Below, piece after piece: positions 27,273-35,963 of a stretch of DNA of 64,000 bases. Within the stretch, counting starts at the first letter, position 1, and every line of letters begins with the position of its first letter. The notes below the pieces were generated by a model. It did no database searches. It saw nothing but the letters and a program-made list of their open reading frames with translations, and was not told where the DNA came from. The stretch comes from Roseitranquillus sp963776845 (GTDB lineage: Bacteria; Pseudomonadota; Alphaproteobacteria; Rhodobacterales; Rhodobacteraceae). Location: contig CAVZOJ010000023.1 of NCBI GenBank assembly GCA_963776845.1, forward strand, positions 62,001-126,000. Reading direction: 5' to 3'. The position numbers and the translations under genes are program-made.

Positions 27273-29048
27273 ATGGATCAGTATACCCTGAATCTGGTGG
27301 TGGTCGGCGCGACGTTCGCCCTCTACATCGGCATAGCCATCTGGGCCCGCGCGGGCTCTACCTCCGAATTCTACGCGGCCGGCCGCGGGGTGCACCCCGT
27401 CACCAACGGTATGGCCACGGCTGCCGACTGGATGTCGGCCGCCTCCTTCATCTCGATGGCGGGCCTCATCGCCTCCCTCGGCTATAACGCCTCGTCCTAC
27501 CTGATGGGCTGGACCGGCGGCTACGTGCTGCTCGCCCTGCTTCTGGCGCCCTACCTCCGCAAGTTCGGCAAGTTCACCGTGCCGGAGTTCATCGGCGACC
27601 GTTTCTACAGCCCGACGGCACGGCTCGTCGCTGTCGTCTGCCTGATCGTGGCCTCGATCACCTACGTCATCGGCCAGATGACAGGCGTCGGTGTCGCGTT
27701 CTCGCGCTTCCTCGAGGTCGAGGTGTCGACCGGCCTCTTCATCGGCGCCGCCGTCGTCTTCGCCTACGCAGTTCTCGGGGGGATGAAGGGCATCACCTAC
27801 ACGCAGGTGGCTCAGTACTGCGTGCTGATCCTGGCCTACACCATCCCCGCGATCTTCATCTCGCTGCAGTTGACCGGCAATCCGATCCCGGGCCTCGGCC
27901 TCTTCAGCGACTATGAACCGACGGGCGAGCCGCTGCTGGCACGCCTGAACGAGGTCGTGACCGACCTCGGCTTCGCGCAATACACCAATCAGGATCCCTC
28001 GCCGGGGTCGGTCATCAACATGACGCTCTTCACGCTGTCGCTGATGATCGGCACCGCGGGTCTGCCGCACGTGATCATCCGGTTCTTCACCGTGCCCCGC
28101 GTCGCGGACGCACGCTGGTCGGCCGGCTGGGCACTGGTCTTCATCGCCCTGCTCTACCTGACCGCTCCTGCGGTGGGTGCCATGGCGCGGCTGAACCTGC
28201 TCGACACGATCTACCCCAACGGCGTCAGCGAGGAGCCGATCGCCTACGACAACCGGCCGGACTGGATCCGCAACTGGGAGGTCACGGGCCTGATCAGCTA
28301 CCAGGACCTGAACGACGACGGACTGATCCAGTACTACAACGACGGCAGCGCGAGCTTTGCCGAAGTTGCGGCGGAACGCGGCTGGGAAGGTTCCGAACTC
28401 ACCGTCAACAACGACATCCTGGTGCTGGCGAATCCCGAGATCGCGAGCCTTCCGGGCTGGGTGATCGCGCTGGTTGCGGCAGGCGGCCTCGCTGCCGCGC
28501 TGTCGACGGCGGCGGGACTGCTGCTCGCCATCTCGTCGGCGATCAGCCATGACCTCGTGAAGGTCTATCGTCCATCGATCTCCGAACGCGGCGAGCTTCT
28601 CGCGGCGCGGCTTTCGATGGCGGCAGCAATCGCGGTGGCGACATGGCTGGGCCTCAACCCACCAGGCTTCGCTGCGCAGACCGTGGCACTGGCCTTCGGA
28701 ATCGCCGCGGCGACGATCTTCCCTGCGCTGATGATGGGCATCTTCTCGACGCGCATCAACAACCGGGGCGCCGTCGCGGGGATGCTGACCGGCCTGATCT
28801 TCACCGTGGTCTACATCTTCCTGCACAAGGGCTGGTTCTTCATCCCGGACACCAACTCGTTCGAGGATACGATCCAGGGCTCGCTCTTCGGCATCCAGTC
28901 CACGGCAATCGGGGCGGTCGGCGCGGTGCTGAACTTCGCGGTCGCCTTCTTCGTGTCGGGCCGCACGGCGGATACGCCCGAGCACATCAAGGAACTGGTC
29001 GAAAGCGTCCGCATCCCGCGCGGCGCCGGCACCGCGACGGCCCACTGA
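27273..29048 (+). CDS. Sodium:solute symporter family protein (ActP-like, VC_2705 type)
   Basis: This 591-residue SSS-family transporter has about thirteen membrane segments and the family motifs FYAAGRGVHPVTNGMATAAD and GGMKGITYTQVAQYCVL. A long extracytoplasmic loop (around residues 300-390) contains a DLNDDGLIQYYNDG stretch resembling an EF-hand loop. With the DUF4212 subunit and acs in the same operon, import of acetate or another short-chain acid with sodium ions is the likely role; this is inferred from context. Confidence 0.9.
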   Translation: MDQYTLNLVVVGATFALYIGIAIWARAGSTSEFYAAGRGVHPVTNGMATAADWMSAASFISMAGLIASLGYNASSYLMGWTGGYVLLALLLAPYLRKFGKFTVPEFIGDRFYSPTARLVAVVCLIVASITYVIGQMTGVGVAFSRFLEVEVSTGLFIGAAVVFAYAVLGGMKGITYTQVAQYCVLILAYTIPAIFISLQLTGNPIPGLGLFSDYEPTGEPLLARLNEVVTDLGFAQYTNQDPSPGSVINMTLFTLSLMIGTAGLPHVIIRFFTVPRVADARWSAGWALVFIALLYLTAPAVGAMARLNLLDTIYPNGVSEEPIAYDNRPDWIRNWEVTGLISYQDLNDDGLIQYYNDGSASFAEVAAERGWEGSELTVNNDILVLANPEIASLPGWVIALVAAGGLAAALSTAAGLLLAISSAISHDLVKVYRPSISERGELLAARLSMAAAIAVATWLGLNPPGFAAQTVALAFGIAAATIFPALMMGIFSTRINNRGAVAGMLTGLIFTVVYIFLHKGWFFIPDTNSFEDTIQGSLFGIQSTAIGAVGAVLNFAVAFFVSGRTADTPEHIKELVESVRIPRGAGTATAH

Positions 29049-29055
29049 TGCGTAG

Positions 29056-29081
29056 GGCGGGCGCTCTATTCGGCGCCCGCC
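29056..29081 (+). other. Intergenic hairpin after the symporter gene
   Basis: GGCGGGCGC (29056-29064) and GCGCCCGCC (29073-29081) form a perfect nine-pair stem with an eight-base loop. No T-run follows, so it is more likely an mRNA-stabilising or processing hairpin within the operon than a strong terminator. Confidence 0.5.
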
Positions 29082-29142
29082 ACATCGCCAAGGCTCCGTC
29101 CGCACGTTCGCGGGCGGGGCTCTCTTGCAGAGGGGGAATGCG

Positions 29143-30948
29143 ATGAGTGCCGCCGACTTCCTCGCCACCGTCCATCCTTGGGACGCACTTCCACCGGCCG
29201 CGCTCGAAAGCGTCGCCTCGGCCTTCCGTGCCGAGGAGTGCGACGCGGGTGACATCATCTACCGCGTGGGCGAGCGACTCGATGGCCTCTACGTCATCCG
29301 CTCCGGAGAGATCGCGATAACCGACGAGAGCGGCGGGGAGCTCTCGCGCCTGGGTCCGCGCAACGCCTTCGGCGAGCGCGGACTGATGCGCGACGGGATC
29401 GCCCGCACGACTGCGCGCGCCACGGTCCACACCGAACTGCTCGTGCTCCCCGCGGGCCGATTCCGGGCCTTGACGGACAGCGACGAGGGCCTGCGTGACT
29501 TCTTCGCGCGCGCCCGGCCGGCCCATGTCCGGCCGCCGGGTCTAGCAGAGACCCGTGTCGCGGCCCTTATGACGGCAGAGCCTGCGACGATCGGGCCCGA
29601 GGCCACGATCGCCGAGGCGGCCCGTATCATGCGCGATCGGCACATCTCCTCGCTGATGGTGGTCGAGGTCGGGGCGCTGCAGGGTATCATCACCATCCGC
29701 GACATTTCGGGGCGCGTCGTGGCGTCAGGCATCGATCCGTCGAGGCCGGTGACCGAGGGCATGACGGCGAACCCTGTCAGCCTGCCGCCGGACGCCATCG
29801 GCTCGGACGTGCTGCACCTGATGATGGAACGCGGGATCGGCCACGTCCCGATCGTCGGTGACGGCGGCCTTGCCGGTATCGTCACGCAGACCGACCTGAC
29901 GCGTTTCCAGGCCGAAAGCTCCGCCGAGATCATTGGCGATGCCGCGCACACGCCCGACGTCGCTGGGCTGGCCCGCGTCACCGACCGCATCCCGCAGCTG
30001 CTGGCGCAGCTTGTCGGCGCCGGCAACCGGCACGAGGTGGTGACCCGCTTGATCACCGACGTGGCCGACGCCGTGACGCGGCGCCTTCTGAAGCTCGCGG
30101 AGGCAGACCTCGGGCCGCCGCCGGTGCCGTACCTCTGGCTCGCCTGCGGCAGCCAAGGCAGGCGGGAGCAAACCGGCACCTCGGACCAGGACAACGTGCT
30201 GATGCTGTCAGACGAGGCGACGGCGGCCCACGATTCGTACTTCGCCGCCCTGGCGCAGTTCGTGTCCAACGGCCTCGATGCATGCGGCTACGTCTTCTGC
30301 CCCGGCGAGATGATGGCAACGAATCCGAAATGGCGGCAACCGGTCGCGGTCTGGCGGCGCTACTTCCGCGGCTGGATCGAAAAACCCGATCCGATGGCGC
30401 AGATGCTGGCGTCCGTCATGTTCGACCTCCGCCCGATCGGCGGCGACCCCTCGCTCCACCAGGGCCTGCAGGCGGAGACGTTGCAGGCGGCGTCGCGGAA
30501 CTCGATCTTCGTAGCGCACATGGTGTCGAATTCCCTGAAGCATTCACCGCCGCTCGGCCTCTGGCGCGGGCTTGCCACGGTCCGCTCGGGGGAGCACCGG
30601 GACCGGATCGACCTCAAGATGAACGGCGTGGTTCCGGTCGTTGATCTCGGCCGGGTCTACGCCTTGCGTGGCGGGCTCACGGCCGTGGGCACGCGGGCGC
30701 GGCTGGAGGCGGCGCGCGAAGCGGGGATCATCTCCGGCGGGGGCGGGCGGGACCTGATCGACGCCTACGACCTGATTGCGCAGACCCGCCTGGAGCATCA
30801 GGCCGAGCAAGTGCGGCGCGGCGAGCGCCCCGACAACTTCATGGCACCCGCGACGCTCAGCGAGTTCGAGCGGAGCCACCTGCGCGACGCGTTCGTCGTG
30901 GTGCGGACCATGCAATCGGCAGCGACGCAGGGGCGTGGCGTGATCTAG
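29143..30948 (+). CDS. cNMP-binding, CBS and DUF294 nucleotidyltransferase-like protein
   Basis: This 601-residue protein has a cyclic-nucleotide-binding domain (residues about 15-125, with FGERGLMRDGIARTTARA), a pair of CBS domains (about 140-260, VAALMTAEPATIGPEATI and TEGMTANPVSLPPDA) and a GlnD-like nucleotidyltransferase DUF294 domain with CGSQGRREQTGTSDQDN, followed by its substrate-binding partner domain. AGGGGG six bases upstream supports ATG 29143. The same domain set is found beside ActP-type symporters in many proteobacteria, suggesting control of uptake by nucleotide signals; the actual modification target is unknown. Confidence 0.88.
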   Translation: MSAADFLATVHPWDALPPAALESVASAFRAEECDAGDIIYRVGERLDGLYVIRSGEIAITDESGGELSRLGPRNAFGERGLMRDGIARTTARATVHTELLVLPAGRFRALTDSDEGLRDFFARARPAHVRPPGLAETRVAALMTAEPATIGPEATIAEAARIMRDRHISSLMVVEVGALQGIITIRDISGRVVASGIDPSRPVTEGMTANPVSLPPDAIGSDVLHLMMERGIGHVPIVGDGGLAGIVTQTDLTRFQAESSAEIIGDAAHTPDVAGLARVTDRIPQLLAQLVGAGNRHEVVTRLITDVADAVTRRLLKLAEADLGPPPVPYLWLACGSQGRREQTGTSDQDNVLMLSDEATAAHDSYFAALAQFVSNGLDACGYVFCPGEMMATNPKWRQPVAVWRRYFRGWIEKPDPMAQMLASVMFDLRPIGGDPSLHQGLQAETLQAASRNSIFVAHMVSNSLKHSPPLGLWRGLATVRSGEHRDRIDLKMNGVVPVVDLGRVYALRGGLTAVGTRARLEAAREAGIISGGGGRDLIDAYDLIAQTRLEHQAEQVRRGERPDNFMAPATLSEFERSHLRDAFVVVRTMQSAATQGRGVI

Positions 30949-30976
30949 CCTGCCACGATCGGGGAGGGAGGACGAA

Positions 30977-31495
30977 ATGCTGTTCGAGCTGATCGCCGTC
31001 ATCGTCGCCGGCATCGCTGTCGCGGGCGTCGTCCTGCTGGCGCGCCGCTTCGTGCCGGTTCTGCCGCGCTGGCTTGCGCCGACGCTGGCGGGTGTTGCGA
31101 TGATCACCGCCTCCATCTCGCTTGAATATTCCTGGTTCGGCCGCACGACGGCGACGCTGCCCGACGGTGTAACGGTGGCCCGGACGCACGTCAGCTCGGC
31201 GCCATGGCGGCCCTGGACCTACGCTGTCCCCTACGTCGACCGGTTCATCGCCGTCGACAGCGCGTCCGCACGGACCAACGACGAGGTCCCCGGCCAGCGC
31301 ATGGTCGACGTCTATGTCTTCGGTCGCTGGGCGCAGACCCAGCGCATCCGCTCGGTCTTCGATTGCGAGAGCGGGCGCCGCGCCGATATCGTCCCCGGCG
31401 TGACGCTGGCGGACGACGGCAGCCTCGAGGACGCCATCTGGCACGACGTCGCCGCCGACGACCCGGTGGCAGAAGTCGCCTGCGGCGAGGCGTAG
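30977..31495 (+). CDS. Hypothetical membrane-anchored protein
   Basis: I do not recognise this 172-residue protein. Two hydrophobic segments lie near the N terminus (LFELIAVIVAGIAVAGVVLL and RWLAPTLAGVAMITASISL), followed by a soluble region with DGVTVARTHVSSAPWRPWTY and two cysteines. It lies 28 bases after the DUF294 gene and three bases before the PAS-exonuclease gene, so it is part of the acetate module and may work with the membrane exonuclease. Confidence 0.75.
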   Translation: MLFELIAVIVAGIAVAGVVLLARRFVPVLPRWLAPTLAGVAMITASISLEYSWFGRTTATLPDGVTVARTHVSSAPWRPWTYAVPYVDRFIAVDSASARTNDEVPGQRMVDVYVFGRWAQTQRIRSVFDCESGRRADIVPGVTLADDGSLEDAIWHDVAADDPVAEVACGEA

Positions 31496-31498
31496 GCG

Positions 31499-32893
31499 AT
31501 GTCACTGCGCCTCCGCACGCTGCTCTTTTTCGCGCTGATCGCGGGGGCAGCGATCCTGGCGACATCGCTCGGCCTATGGCTGGCGTGGCGGCGTGCGCCC
31601 GAGGCGCTGCCGGCGCTGATCACGGCGGGTCTCGTCGCGGCATTCGGCACGGCGCTGGCCGCCGCACTCGTCTGGCTCCTCTTCGACGAACACGTTGCTC
31701 GGGCGGTCGACCGGCTTGCGGCCGCGATGCGGGCAAGGGCGCACGGCGGTGTGTCTGCCGAGCTCGACGTTCGTCCGGTCCGCCACCTCGGCGACCTTGG
31801 GCCCGCTGCCGGGGCGCTTTGCGATGCCTTGGCCGAGGCGCGGCGCACCGGAGAGGCGAAGCTCGCGGAGGCCACGCGTGCACTGGAGGAGGAGAAGACT
31901 CACCTCGCCGCCATCCTCTCGGAGATCCCGGTCGCGATCATGGTCGTGGACGAGCGCAATCGCGTGACCCTCTACGACCGCCAGTGCGTGCATGTGCTCG
32001 GCCAGGTCGCGACCCTCTGCCTGGGCCGATCCGTGTTCGAGTATCTCGAGCGCGGCGCGCTGGAGAGCGCGCTTGCCGACCTGCGCGAGACGGCGGGCCG
32101 CAACTACATCGACGCTGACCTGCCGACGGCCGACGGCGAAGGCACCGCCCGCGCCCGGATTCGCCCAGCCGCGCAGGGCCGAGGCTTCATGCTGGCGATG
32201 GAAGTCGAAGAAGAAGTGACGGCGGAGCGGCCGCTCGTCTTCGACTTCGGCTTGATCGACCGCGACGCAGGCGGGGACATCGCAGACCGGCCCCTCTCGG
32301 CACTGACCTTCGTCGTCTTCGACACCGAAACGACGGGCCTCGACCCGAAGTCCGACGAGATCGTCCAGATCGGAGCGGTGCGGGCTGTCAACGGTCGCCT
32401 GATAACTGGCGAGGTCCTCGATACCTATGTCGACCCCGGCAGGCCGATCCCGCCGGCCTCGTCGCGCGTGCATGGCGTGACCGACGAGCTGGTGGCCGGA
32501 GCCCCGCGCGTCGGCGAGGCCGCGCGGCGGTTCCACGACTTCGCCCGCGATGCCGTCCTGGTGGCGCACAACGCACCCTTCGACATCGCCTTCCTGAAAC
32601 GCGCCGAGGCGGCGGCCGGCGTCGCGTTCGACCAGCCGGTGCTCGACACGGTGCTCTTGTCCGCCGCTGTCTTCGGCGAGACCGAGGAGCACACGCTCGA
32701 TGCCATTGCCGCCCGCCTCGACGTCCGGATCGAGGGCGCAGCGCGGCACACCGCAACCGGCGACGCGATGGCGACCGCCGCAGTCCTCCTGAAGCTGTTG
32801 CCAATCCTCGAGGGGCGCGGCATCAAGACCTTCGGCCAGGCGGTCGCGGCCATGCGGCGTCATCAGCGCCTTCTGCCCGACCTCAACCACTGA
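31499..32893 (+). CDS. Membrane PAS-domain protein with DEDDh 3'-5' exonuclease domain
   Basis: The 464 residues show two membrane helices (LLFFALIAGAAILATSLGLW and LITAGLVAAFGTALAAALVW), a HAMP/coiled-coil-like region, a PAS-like domain (around 135-230, AILSEIPVAIMVVDERNRVTL) and a C-terminal exonuclease domain related to the DNA polymerase III epsilon subunit. The DEDDh motifs are present: FDTETTGL, HNAPFD and the late HTATGDAMATA. The layout is that of a sensor kinase whose kinase domain is replaced by a nuclease. Relatives sit beside acs/actP loci in other proteobacteria. What nucleic acid it degrades is not known. Confidence 0.85.
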   Translation: MSLRLRTLLFFALIAGAAILATSLGLWLAWRRAPEALPALITAGLVAAFGTALAAALVWLLFDEHVARAVDRLAAAMRARAHGGVSAELDVRPVRHLGDLGPAAGALCDALAEARRTGEAKLAEATRALEEEKTHLAAILSEIPVAIMVVDERNRVTLYDRQCVHVLGQVATLCLGRSVFEYLERGALESALADLRETAGRNYIDADLPTADGEGTARARIRPAAQGRGFMLAMEVEEEVTAERPLVFDFGLIDRDAGGDIADRPLSALTFVVFDTETTGLDPKSDEIVQIGAVRAVNGRLITGEVLDTYVDPGRPIPPASSRVHGVTDELVAGAPRVGEAARRFHDFARDAVLVAHNAPFDIAFLKRAEAAAGVAFDQPVLDTVLLSAAVFGETEEHTLDAIAARLDVRIEGAARHTATGDAMATAAVLLKLLPILEGRGIKTFGQAVAAMRRHQRLLPDLNH

Positions 32894-32955
32894 CGATTGC
32901 TGCGCCTCGTGGCTGCCCTAGCTAGAGATGCGAACGATCCGGCCGGAGTGACGAG

Positions 32956-33960
32956 ATGAGCGGTTTGCTGGCGCTTCTGGACGACGTCGCCGCCTTGGCG
33001 CGGCTGGCGGCGGTCCAGGTCGACGACGTTGCCGCCCAGGCCGCCAAGGTCGGCGGCAAGGTCGCGGTCACCGTCTGGGACGACGCCGCCAAGGCCGGCA
33101 CGAAAGCCGCCGGCGTCGTGATCGACGACGCCGCCGTAACTCCCAAGTACGTCACCGGCCTGCCTGCGACGCGAGAGCTTCCAATCATCTGGCAGATCGC
33201 GAAGGGGTCGATCTTCAACAAGATCGTCATCCTGCTTCCGGCCGCGCTTCTCCTTAGCCTGTTCGCGCCTTGGTTGCTGCCGTTCCTGCTCATGCTCGGC
33301 GGCTGCTACCTCTGCTACGAGGGGGCGGAGAAGGTCCTTCACGTGCTGCACCCCGACAAGGAACACGCCAAGCAGCCCGAGAGCCTCGATGCCGCGCATC
33401 TCGAGGAGACTCGCGTCAAGTCGGCGATCAAGACGGACTTCATCCTCTCGGCCGAGATCATGGTGCTGTCGCTGGCGGCGATCGAGGCCGACGGCCTGGT
33501 GGTCCGCGGCATAATCCTGGCGATCGTCGCGATCGGGATCACGGCACTGGTCTACGGCAGCGTCGCCCTGCTGGTGAAGGCGGACGACGTCGGTTTGAAG
33601 CTCGCGCAGGTTGGACGGCTCTCCGCGACACGCTCGGTCGGCAAGTTCGTCGTCAAGGCGATGCCGACGGTGATGACCATCATCTCCACCGTCGGCACGG
33701 CGGCAATGCTTTGGGTGGGCGGCTCCATAGTGCTTCATTCGCTGGCCGATATCGGCTTTTCAACGCCCTACGAGGCGATCCACCATGTGGCCGAAATCGC
33801 GGCACATGCCGTCGCGGCGGCGGCTGGCTTCGTCGAGTGGGCCGTGACCGCCCTTATCGACGGCATCCTCGGGCTGGCGCTCGGCTTCGTGCTGATCCCG
33901 GTCGTGACATACGTGATCGGACCAATCGCGGCGATCTTCACCCGCAGCAAGACCGCCTGA
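32956..33960 (+). CDS. DUF808 family inner-membrane protein (YedI-like)
   Basis: This 334-residue protein belongs to the DUF808/YedI family. The N terminus is amphipathic and alanine-rich (LLALLDDVAALARLAAVQVDD) and is followed by at least four membrane segments (for example VILLPAALLLSLFAPWLLPF and GIILAIVAIGITALVYGSVAL). The conserved CYLCYEGAEKVLH motif is present. No biochemical function is known. It is transcribed alone, 62 bases beyond the acetate module. Confidence 0.88.
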   Translation: MSGLLALLDDVAALARLAAVQVDDVAAQAAKVGGKVAVTVWDDAAKAGTKAAGVVIDDAAVTPKYVTGLPATRELPIIWQIAKGSIFNKIVILLPAALLLSLFAPWLLPFLLMLGGCYLCYEGAEKVLHVLHPDKEHAKQPESLDAAHLEETRVKSAIKTDFILSAEIMVLSLAAIEADGLVVRGIILAIVAIGITALVYGSVALLVKADDVGLKLAQVGRLSATRSVGKFVVKAMPTVMTIISTVGTAAMLWVGGSIVLHSLADIGFSTPYEAIHHVAEIAAHAVAAAAGFVEWAVTALIDGILGLALGFVLIPVVTYVIGPIAAIFTRSKTA

Positions 33961-33971
33961 CCGTCCGCCGG

Positions 33972-34313
33972 TCAGTGCGGCATCGTCTCCGAGAAGACGT
34001 TGACGACGACGACGCCGGCGACGATCAGGCCCAGGCCGAGTATCGCCGGCAGGTCCAGCCGCTCTCCGAACCAGACCCAGCCGATGGCGGTGATGAAGAC
34101 GATCCCCATCCCAGACCAGACGGCGTAGACGACGCCGGTCGGCATCACCCTCAGAGCCATCGACAGGAAGTAGAAGGCGACGGTGTAGCCCGCCACCGTC
34201 ACGACGGAGGGGCCGAGCCGCGTGAAGCTTTCCGACCGAGCGAGCGCGGTCGTCGCAATGACTTCGGCCGCGATCGCCAGGACGAGTGCTGCACATATCG
34301 TCGAGGGTGCCAT
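33972..34313 (-). CDS. Small multidrug resistance (SMR) family transporter
   Basis: The 113 residues form four membrane helices typical of the SMR family (EmrE, SugE/Gdx, spermidine exporters). The essential membrane glutamate in the first helix is seen in LVLAIAAEVIATTALARSE, and the family motifs YAVWSGMGIVFITAIGWVWFGE and LIVAGVVVVNVFS are intact. It converges on the DUF808 gene and is divergent from the glycosyltransferase. The EmrE-like A-EVIATT pattern favours drug or quaternary-ammonium export. Confidence 0.9.
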   Translation of the reverse strand: MAPSTICAALVLAIAAEVIATTALARSESFTRLGPSVVTVAGYTVAFYFLSMALRVMPTGVVYAVWSGMGIVFITAIGWVWFGERLDLPAILGLGLIVAGVVVVNVFSETMPH

Positions 34314-34420
34314 GGTCGTGCTCCTGGCCACTGCAACCGCCGGCCGCAGACCACGCCGCGCCGCCCGGCGCAAGCCCGCCGGTTCTGGCCCCCGCCTTGG
34401 CGCGGTGCTAGGCCCTGCTC

Positions 34421-35455
34421 ATGAGCCTTCGCGTCTCAAGCCCGGCCACACATCCCGACGCCGTCGTCCTTGCCTGCGACGCGAACCACCTCGCGATCGC
34501 CGCAACTGTCGCCCTCCACATCGCCGAGACGGAGCCGGAGCGACGGTTTGACCTTTGCGTCTGCACCCCCGACTGGGAAGCGATTCGCGACGACTGGTTC
34601 GACCTGCCAATTCGCTGGGTGCAGATCGACGTCGCGAGCGTCCCGGCCTTCCAGCATCCGAAGGCGTGGATCAGCGTAGGCACCTTCTACCGCCACCTGC
34701 TGCCGGAGATCCTCCAGGCAGACTATGCGCGCCTGCTCTACCTCGATACCGACGTGCACCTGCGGCGAGCCGGTATTCAGGGCCTCCTCGACCGCACGAC
34801 GGAGAGCTTCCCGATCGCAGCTGCACCCGACTTCGTCGCCGTGAAGGCGCAGCGCAAGGCGCGTCGGCGCCGCTCGCGAGAGCTGCTCGAGAACCTTGGC
34901 GGCACGGAGGGGCAATACTGGCAGGCGGGCGTCCTGCTGATGCAGACCGCGCCGCACGTCGCAGCACGCCTCGGCCCGCGGATCCTCGCTTACGCGACTG
35001 AGAGTGCGGAGGTCCTGCATCGCCACCGGCTGGGTGACCAGGCGGCACTGAACGCGGTGGCGGCGAACGAGATCGTGCCGCTGAGCCCGCTCTGGAACTG
35101 GCACTCCTCGAACTGGCTCCGGCCCGAGATCGTTGCGCACTACGACCCCTACATCCTGCACTTCACCGGCCCGAACAAGCCGTGGGTGACGCAGGACGAC
35201 CCGTTCGTCGCCGAACTCACCCCGCGCTACGAGGCGACACTGCGCCGGCTGGTGCCGGAGTGGCGAATGAAGCCCCGCGAGGGATCACTTGCGTGGTACG
35301 TGGACCACCCGCGCTACGGCTTCGCGCCGGCCGACGCCGTGCATCGCGCCCTCCGTCGCCGGCGCATCGCGCGCAAGTTCGGCACCGAGACCTCCGCCAC
35401 CATCGGCCGCTATGGCGCGATGGACCGCCTGATCGCCTCCACCCACCTGGGATGA
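34421..35455 (+). CDS. Glycosyltransferase family 8 protein
   Basis: This 344-residue protein belongs to GT8, retaining glycosyltransferases that use UDP-sugars and a divalent metal. The start VVLACDANHLAIAATVALH and the metal-binding LYLDTDVHL (DxD) motif, followed by WQAGVLLM and later HFTGPNKPW, are family hallmarks. A role in lipopolysaccharide core or other surface glycan is likely but not shown by context. Its TGA overlaps the ATG of the next small gene. Confidence 0.87.
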   Translation: MSLRVSSPATHPDAVVLACDANHLAIAATVALHIAETEPERRFDLCVCTPDWEAIRDDWFDLPIRWVQIDVASVPAFQHPKAWISVGTFYRHLLPEILQADYARLLYLDTDVHLRRAGIQGLLDRTTESFPIAAAPDFVAVKAQRKARRRRSRELLENLGGTEGQYWQAGVLLMQTAPHVAARLGPRILAYATESAEVLHRHRLGDQAALNAVAANEIVPLSPLWNWHSSNWLRPEIVAHYDPYILHFTGPNKPWVTQDDPFVAELTPRYEATLRRLVPEWRMKPREGSLAWYVDHPRYGFAPADAVHRALRRRRIARKFGTETSATIGRYGAMDRLIASTHLG

Positions 35456-35799
35456 GCCCGAAGGACTACCCGGTGACCCCGGACGGCCGCTACTTCGTCT
35501 CGCGCGGGCGGCTCTGGCGACGCACCGATCCTCGCCTGCCCGATGGTGAGCGTCGGGCCGCGGTCAAGGCGCTCATGCAGGCGCGTCGCACGGTCCGCGA
35601 CGCTGCAGACGATGAGGCGCGCGCCGATGCCCGCCGCAGGGTCGATGCGGCGAAGCGCGCGCTCGGCGAGCGCGGCCCAGTCTGGTGGGAGGACGACGCG
35701 CCAGACGAGACCGGTCGCGCGCCCCGGACGACACGGTATGCCGGCTGGTGGAATTCCCTCTCGGACGAGGAGCGCGCCACAGGCGACCCGCGGGAGTAG
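35452..35799 (+). CDS. Small conserved hypothetical protein coupled to the glycosyltransferase
   Basis: This 115-residue protein starts with the characteristic YPVTPDGRYFVSRGRLWRRT and then a highly charged helical segment rich in Arg, Ala and Asp. The length and this N-terminal pattern recur in proteobacterial hypothetical proteins of unknown role. ATG 35452 overlaps the glycosyltransferase stop as ATGA, so its translation is probably coupled. Confidence 0.75.
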   Translation: MSPKDYPVTPDGRYFVSRGRLWRRTDPRLPDGERRAAVKALMQARRTVRDAADDEARADARRRVDAAKRALGERGPVWWEDDAPDETGRAPRTTRYAGWWNSLSDEERATGDPRE

Positions 35800-35963
35800 C
35801 TATCGACCGCCCTCCCGCTTGACCGATCCATTGAACGGCTGGTGCTGCAGCGAGGTTGGCAAGGGGATGGGGACGCGCCAGCCCCTCCGAGCGCCTGGCT
35901 TCAGATCAGTCCTCACGGCCCGCCATCAGAGGCGAGTGGCACGACTCGATGGTTCCGCTGCGC

